In this document: positions 51,569-57,604 of the stretch, piece after piece | Layout: each line of letters starts with the position of its first letter | How positions within the stretch are numbered: the stretch's first letter is position 1 | From: Spiroplasma melliferum | Lineage (GTDB): Bacteria > Bacillota_I > Bacilli_A > Mycoplasmatales > Mycoplasmataceae | Direction: 5' to 3' | DNA: 57,604 bases | NCBI GenBank assembly: GCA_005222125.1 | Contig: CP029200.1 | Span: 1-57,604 of the forward strand | Translations under genes and position numbers: made by a program | The notes under the pieces: generated by a model | What the model saw: the letters and a program-made list of their open reading frames with translations, nothing else | Told to the model about the DNA's origin: nothing | Database searches by the model: none

Positions 51569-53629
51569 ATGAAAAAATTATTAAGTATTTTAACAATTTC
51601 AACTTTGACAGCAAGCGTTCCCGCACCGTTGTTAGCGAACACAATACAAAATCGTGTCAAACGCGATATTGGTGGAAATACCAAAGATGTCACAACTGGG
51701 TTTGATATAAAAATTAAAAACGACTGAAATAAAATTTATGTAAATGATAAGCCATTTAATACTGTTGATAACAAATATTATGTTGCTATATGGGGACGGA
51801 ATAAATGAAATATTAATAAGTTTAAATATAATGACTGATTAGTTAATATTTCAGAAAATTTAAAAGTTCAATTTAAGACCTTAAGATATTTTGAATCTGA
51901 TGAATGATCAACAACAGAATATGAATGAGAGAAATTTCCACAATATTTTAAAGGTGTTTATCGTTGGGATGGCGTTGGAGAACCACAAACACCAAAAATT
52001 GATAATAATGGAAATATAACTAATTGAATTGTTGATAAAACACCATTTCAACAAGGAATTTTGTTTTCGCTTGTGGATGGTTCAAAAACGGCGACTTGGT
52101 CTAATAACGGTATGCGTTTGACAGTTGATGGTGAAACAAACATCAATATCAATAACCCAAATGTTACGGAAGTTTATTGAGATGGTTCTTTGCAACCGCA
52201 ATCAAGTAAGCAATGGAAAATCAATGTTAAACCCGAAACCACAGCAAAAGACCATAAATTAGTTATCAAATATGATATCAATGGGACAAAATACACAAGT
52301 GAAGATATTATGGTGTCGATGTTGGCAAAAATTGACTCAACACCAACACCAGTGCAACAAAATCTAAGTGATTTAATCAAAAACACTGATTTAGGAAATA
52401 TCATTGATAATAATGATGACACTATTTTCTTAGCAGTAAATAAGGCAAATAGTGAAATTATTGATGATTTTTCACAAATTGAAATAACAAAAAAAGTTAA
52501 TCACTCTGCAACTTTATCAGCGAAACCAGATAGTAAAAGTTACAAAGGTTCAGTTGATATTAAATACAATGTGGTTCCGGCAACAGTGGTTGATTTAAAA
52601 ATTGAATTAAAACCAACTGTAAGCAGTGCGATAGTTAATAAAGACTATTTGGCACAACTTGACAGTAGTAAAATGACAAATAAAGTTGATACATTTTACT
52701 ATGCGAATAGTGAAAGTGTTATCACAATGGTTAAACCAACAGATAGCAGTGTGATAACTGGGGTGGTGTATGGTTGTGATGATAAATGAAATAAAACATC
52801 ACAATCAAGCAACATTGACCCAGCAAAGGGTATTAAACTTGATGGGTCACAACTTGGAGCGGTTCAGGGAAGATATTTAATTGACTTAAAAAACGAACTA
52901 GGACAAACAAATACTATTTATTTACAAATTCATAGTGAGAAAGATGAAAAAGCAAAAGCATATTGAAATACTGATAATGGTAAACAGTTTGAACAGTGAG
53001 CACAAGACCAAGAACAAGGATACGAAAATATCCGTGGTTCTAGTGCTAGTCAATTGAATAATTTGTTTGAATTATCGAAGACTTGAAAACAAAGTTTAAA
53101 ACATTTAGACCTAAAATTAGATAACTTTGTTGTTGATAACATTAAAAATGTTAGTCAAGATGAAATTGATAACTATAAAACAAAACTGCTTGCTAGTGTA
53201 AAAGCCCAAGTTGAAAAGTATGCTCCGAATGTTGTAGAAAAGACCGACTATGTTATCAGCGTTGATAATCTTGTTGCGGGTGATTGAACTACAAGCAAAG
53301 ATGTCAAAGTTCAAGCGGTTGATGGTAGTACAAAACTGTTAAGTTTTACTGTTAAAACTATTCCAGTGCAACAAAAAGAAGAAGTAACAGCACTAGCATC
53401 AACACCAGTATCAAGTGATAAGGGTGGAAAATCAATTTGAAAAATACTGGGGATAGTTGCTGGTTCGCTGGCGGGTCTTGGTTTGGCGTATTGGTTGTTT
53501 AAAAGATTTGTCTTTAATAAATATTTTTTACCAAAAATAAAAAGACGCCGCCATCTTAAATTAGTTGAACAAGTTAGAAAAGAAGAAGCCGAAAAAGACG
53601 CTCAAAACAACAAGGGAGGTGAAGAATAA
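51569..53629 (+). CDS. ScARP/P89-type adhesion-related surface protein, ScARP-5 (copy C)
   Basis: Identical to 28263-30323 (686 aa). Confidence 0.9.
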
Positions 53630-53898
53630 TGATGACTTTGTTAGCGACAAGTGGGGTCGATGACTTACTTAACAAAATTTTAGGTATCGCAATGCCGGTG
53701 TTAATTGCCATCGCAGTTGTATCCGCAATTATTATGATTGGTGTTTATGCGATTGGGGGTAAATTTAACGCTGATAGTGGCAACCGCAAAGAAACAATTA
53801 AAAAAGTGATGTGGGTTTTAATTTGCTTGTTAATTGTTATTCTTGCGAGTGCGGTTGTCTTGGCGTTTAAAGATACTATCGCCCCAATCACAAGTTAG
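53629..53898 (+). CDS. VirB2/pilin-like two-helix membrane protein, 89 aa (copy C)
   Basis: Identical to 30323-30592. Confidence 0.6.
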   Translation: MMTLLATSGVDDLLNKILGIAMPVLIAIAVVSAIIMIGVYAIGGKFNADSGNRKETIKKVMWVLICLLIVILASAVVLAFKDTIAPITS

Positions 53899-53909
53899 GT
53901 GGTGTAATT

Positions 53910-55475
53910 ATGTTGTTACGAAAACGAAAACAAGATAATTTAACGGTTATAAAATCAAAAAAACCAATTTTAAAACAAGGGTTAGAGCGATTTGTAGCAT
54001 ATTATTTTAAAAAAATATTTACAATATTAGCAATTGCGATGATACCCTTGTTAATTATTGGTTGTATTGTGATTGCAATATTATCGGCGATATTGTGGTT
54101 TTTGCCAAATACTGAAACATCAAGTAACATTCAAACAGTTTTCTCTAATACTTTGAATGTTGAAACAGTAGAAACAACTGGCGGGTCAAACATAATGGGG
54201 AGCATTATTGGCTGAGCGATAAATAGTTTTTGTGCTATTTTGTATCTTATTTTTATCAAACCGATTGTTTGATTGCTAGGTGGAATGCAAGATGTCGTCT
54301 ACTTTATTGGTGGGGGAGCTTTAAGCGAACAATTATTTAGTATGAATAATATTAGCACGATATATTGATTGCTGTTTGGTATTGCGATGGCAATGTTTAT
54401 TGTCATTATTGGCACAAAAGCGATTGCGTGAATGTATAACAATCGCCGCCACGAAATGAAAGCAGCGATAACAAATGTTCTTATTATCATTATTGCTATT
54501 CCGCTAATACCGACATTGTTTATTATGGCAAATACAATTATGACAATGATTGTTAAATTGTTTTTGCAAAATGCTCCGATTGATACAAATAATATTGCTT
54601 TGGCGATTTTTAATAGTAGTTTTATGAATGGTGTTCATCATTTTAGTTATATTCCCGTTTCGTGGACATTTTCAGATAGTGGTAATTTTAGTTATATTAT
54701 TTGTTTGGTCTCGGAGTGTTTTATGGTTTATATTATGTTTACTGTTTGTATGTTTTTGTTTTGGCGGGTAATTGAATTGTTTATCTTATTGTGTTATTCG
54801 CCCGTGGTGGTTGTAATGAGTGTCGCCGACCAAGGACAACAATTTCGTAATTGAAAAGATATGGTCTTGGGGCGATTTATAAGTTATGCCTTTATGTTTA
54901 TAACTTATAACATATTTATTATGAGTATTGCGGTGTTAGGGCAAGTGGCAACATTTATGCCAAATTCTTTATCGCAACCAATCTTTATCTTACTTGGTAT
55001 TTTTGCTTTTGGGTTTGCCGTTGCAAAATCACCACAAATTATAACGAGTTTAATTGGTGGTAATACAGCGATGAGCGATAGTATCGGTAATCTGATGTCC
55101 TTTGGAATGGCAACTAACCTTGCCAAAATTGGGGGAAAATTCGCGTGAAAATCGGGTAAATTTGCTGCTCGCAATACAATTGGTAAACCAATTGGTTTAA
55201 CCCAAGGGATAAGTCACGCGATGAAAAGTGGTACACCATTTAAAGAAGCAACAGCAGGAACTTTATTCGGTGGTTTTAACCCTAATACGGGTGGTGTTGC
55301 GGGTGCATTTGCTGGTCAAGCAATTAAAACCAAAGATAAAGTTATGACAAATATCAGTGATTATCAAGCATTCAAAGAACAACGAAACCAGAAAAACAAT
55401 AAAGATAGTGTTTTAGAGAAAGCAAGCACTAAAACAACAAAGAAAGATAAAGGAGACAAAAACAATGGAAAATAA
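53910..55475 (+). CDS. VirB6/TrbL-like polytopic T4SS membrane protein (copy C)
   Basis: Identical to 30604-32169 (521 aa). Confidence 0.75.
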
Positions 55476-57604
55476 CACAAAAATAATCACTAAAAAAGCA
55501 AGTAAAGTACGATTTACTGTCTCAAATGTTTTGGGCGGAATTGGTTGACCAGAACTTTTTATTATTTTTGTTGGCGTTGTTTTGATAACTTTATCTTTGA
55601 CTTTGCTTGCAAAATTATCGCTAATTGCGGGAATTATTAGTGCTATTGTATTTGCTGTTTTGAATATCTTTTTCATAACACCAAATAAAAACGGTGATAA
55701 ACTATATTATGTTATTTTTATTGCCCTTGGTTTTTTATTTAAACCAAAAAAACACAACATAGAAAATGATAGCGAAATACAAATTATCAATAACCGTGTT
55801 GTTTTTGATAATAAACAAATTCTTATTTATAAAATAAATGCTGTTGATTTAACATTGTCAACGCAAGAAGAACGCAATACACCGATTTATGACTTTTCAA
55901 ATTATTTGCGTGCCTTAAATTTTGATTTTGAAATCATCAAAATTGATAGTAAGTTGAATTTTGACAAAAATAAAAACTATCTTGCACAGACCTTAAAGCA
56001 AGATAGTTTAAAAAATTCACAAAAACATCAATTAAATAATTTTTTGTCGATGTCTGAATACTTGGAAAACCAAGATTTAAAGTTAGAACAAAATTATTAT
56101 TTAATTGTTTTTACAAATAACAATGATAAAAAACTTGAATTATCCTTGTTATCATACAATCAACATCTTTCTTTGACTTTGCCAACAAGCAAAGAAATAA
56201 AGAAAATTGTTGATAAAAAGATTATACCAACAAATTCAACAAACTCATCAGTAGCAACATCAATTAAAGAAACTGCAAAATATTTGAAACTGGATAACAA
56301 TAAATTTGTTAGTTATTTTACTGTTAATCAATTTCCGTTGACTGTTAATGATATGTGATTAAGTAATTTTAGCGAAATAGAAAATGTCAATATTTCTATT
56401 CGTGTTCGGCATTTAGACAATATGACAGCGTTTAAATTGCTTGACCGTGCCATCCGAAGAGCACAAGACCAAGAAACTAAAAAAGCAAGTGAAGATATTG
56501 AATATAACTTATATTTACAAAACTTTAATGAGTTATTACAACTTATTCAAGTTGGGGGTGAAACCTTGAAAATGGTTTCAATTGTTTTCACTTGCTTTGC
56601 TGATAGTAAAAACTGATTTAGACCAAGTTGTTTCAAATTTAAAAAATGAAATGATAAGAAATCGTTTTACTATTAATGATTTGACATTTCGCCAGTTTGC
56701 AACTTATCAATGTTTGTTATTTAACAATAATGATAAATTAAAAAACATTGAGCAAGAAATGGCGACCATTACTCTTGCGAGTGCTTGACCGTTTCCAACT
56801 AAACCGTTAAATGATCCACAAGGACTAATAATTGGGGAAAATGAACAACTACAACCAATCATATTTGACATCAAAACCAAGTCATCAATAAGAGCAAGTC
56901 ATAACGCTTTTATTGTGGGTCAGATGGGGTTTGGAAAAACATTTAATGTTAAAAAACAATTAAATTGATTATATTGTAATAACACAAAAATCTATATTAT
57001 TGACCCCCAACGCGAATATGGTGGTTTTGCCAATTATCACGGTGGGAAATTATTGAATTTGGTAATAACCCAAAGGCAAAAATTAACCCCTTAGAAATCT
57101 TTACTGATAATTTTCCGAACATATTTTGTTGTTAGAACAATGGTTTAAAAAATTTGTATAGTGATTTAACAAATATTGACCTTGCTAAATTGCAAGAATA
57201 ATATTATTCAGTTGTATAAAAAACTTTAAAATTACTGCTGATACAAATTTAAGTAAATTAACTCGAAAAGATTATCCAATTTTAAATGATTTATATAAAT
57301 TGGTATATCAAAAAGAACAAGATACTTTGTTAGAAAAAATGTTGTGAAAACTAACCAAAGGAGCAGATGGCACATTGTTTAATGTGTTAGTACCTTAGAA
57401 ATTAAAAGCGACTTGATTGTTTTTGATATTTACAATATGGCAAAATCAAAAACAATTGCTAACGCACAAATGTATTTTTGTTAGCGTTGCTTGACCGTGT
57501 TATGAAAAAGAATAAGAAAAATAATTTAACCTTTCCACCGGAAGAACAAAGTTGAGTTTGTATTGCGGTGGATGAAGCACATTTATTAATTAACCAAGAT
57601 AATC
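55465..57604 (+). CDS. traE: VirB4/TraE-type conjugation ATPase (copy C, cut by window end)
   Basis: Same as 32159-34681 up to about 56.6 kb. After that an extra A near 56610 and several indels (about 57045, 57113, 57149, 57200, 57223, 57384 and 57477) break the frame, and the gene runs off the window shortly after the Walker B region AVDEAH. The rise in indels mirrors that at the other end of the window. Confidence 0.85.

Larger units (their letters stand above)
37270..57604. repeat. Plasmid-length repeat unit, copy C (incomplete at window end)
   Basis: Repeats copy B; the clean part (about 39.5-56.6 kb) is at +23306. It keeps 469 bp that B lacks. It stops inside traE at the window end, where one-base indels reappear. 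Confidence 0.85.

Overview
The window looks like Spiroplasma plasmid DNA, closest in content to the pSci-type plasmids of Spiroplasma citri. It is very AT-rich. TGA must be read as tryptophan (genetic code 4): each multi-kilobase gene opens into one frame only when TGA is translated. The gene set is also typical: ScARP/P89-type adhesins, a Soj/ParA partition protein, VirB4/TraE and VirD4/TraG ATPases, a VirB6-like membrane protein, ssb, and Replic_Relax-like proteins. I see no rRNA, tRNA, CRISPR array, IS element or chromosomal gene. Essentially every real gene is on the + strand.

The window is three successive turns of one plasmid layout. Arm A (about 1-14.4 kb), copy B (14434-37269) and copy C (37270 to the end) each run ssb -> structured leader(s) -> 217-aa unknown -> cluster of large palindromes -> one or two Replic_Relax-like genes -> small genes -> partition cassette -> ScARP adhesin gene(s) -> T4SS genes -> terminator and structured RNA -> ssb. 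B and C match at a constant offset of 23306 bp from about 16.9 kb to 33.3 kb (and C onward to about 56.6 kb), as expected if a circular plasmid of about 23.3 kb was read through more than once. Arm A, the start of B (about 15.2-16.6 kb) and the last kilobase of C carry many one-base indels, mostly in homopolymers; I read these as poorly polished contig ends, not mass gene decay. Arm A also has real differences: a divergent ssb, a different parA with a different partner gene, only one ScARP, a truncated first Replic_Relax gene, and a cluster of ten synonymous changes in traG. It may derive from a sister plasmid, a cointegrate or a chimeric assembly.

Within the clean unit (B/C), replication and maintenance functions (ssb, Replic_Relax-like pair, RHH protein + ParA with four 16-bp palindromes upstream) sit beside a tandem family of four ScARP surface adhesins and a reduced conjugation module (VirB2-like, VirB6-like, VirB4, a 111-aa unknown, VirD4/TraG). 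Each ScARP has a signal peptide, a variable N-terminal part with one or two sarpin-like repeats, a nearly invariant core, a C-terminal membrane helix and a basic cytoplasmic tail.

The most interesting non-coding features are: (1) a roughly 200-nt multi-hairpin leader before every ScARP gene, with overlapping, mutually exclusive 3' hairpins, plus a diverged orphan copy before ssb that keeps the pairing with different bases; (2) 60-bp scars of the parA 3' end after ScARP genes, recording how the adhesin array grew; (3) a triple palindrome cluster including a 27-bp-arm perfect inverted repeat; (4) two roughly 35-bp near-identical sites in opposite orientation bracketing the partition-adhesin-T4SS segment; and (5) a 35-aa protein with seven cysteines, resembling a metallothionein.
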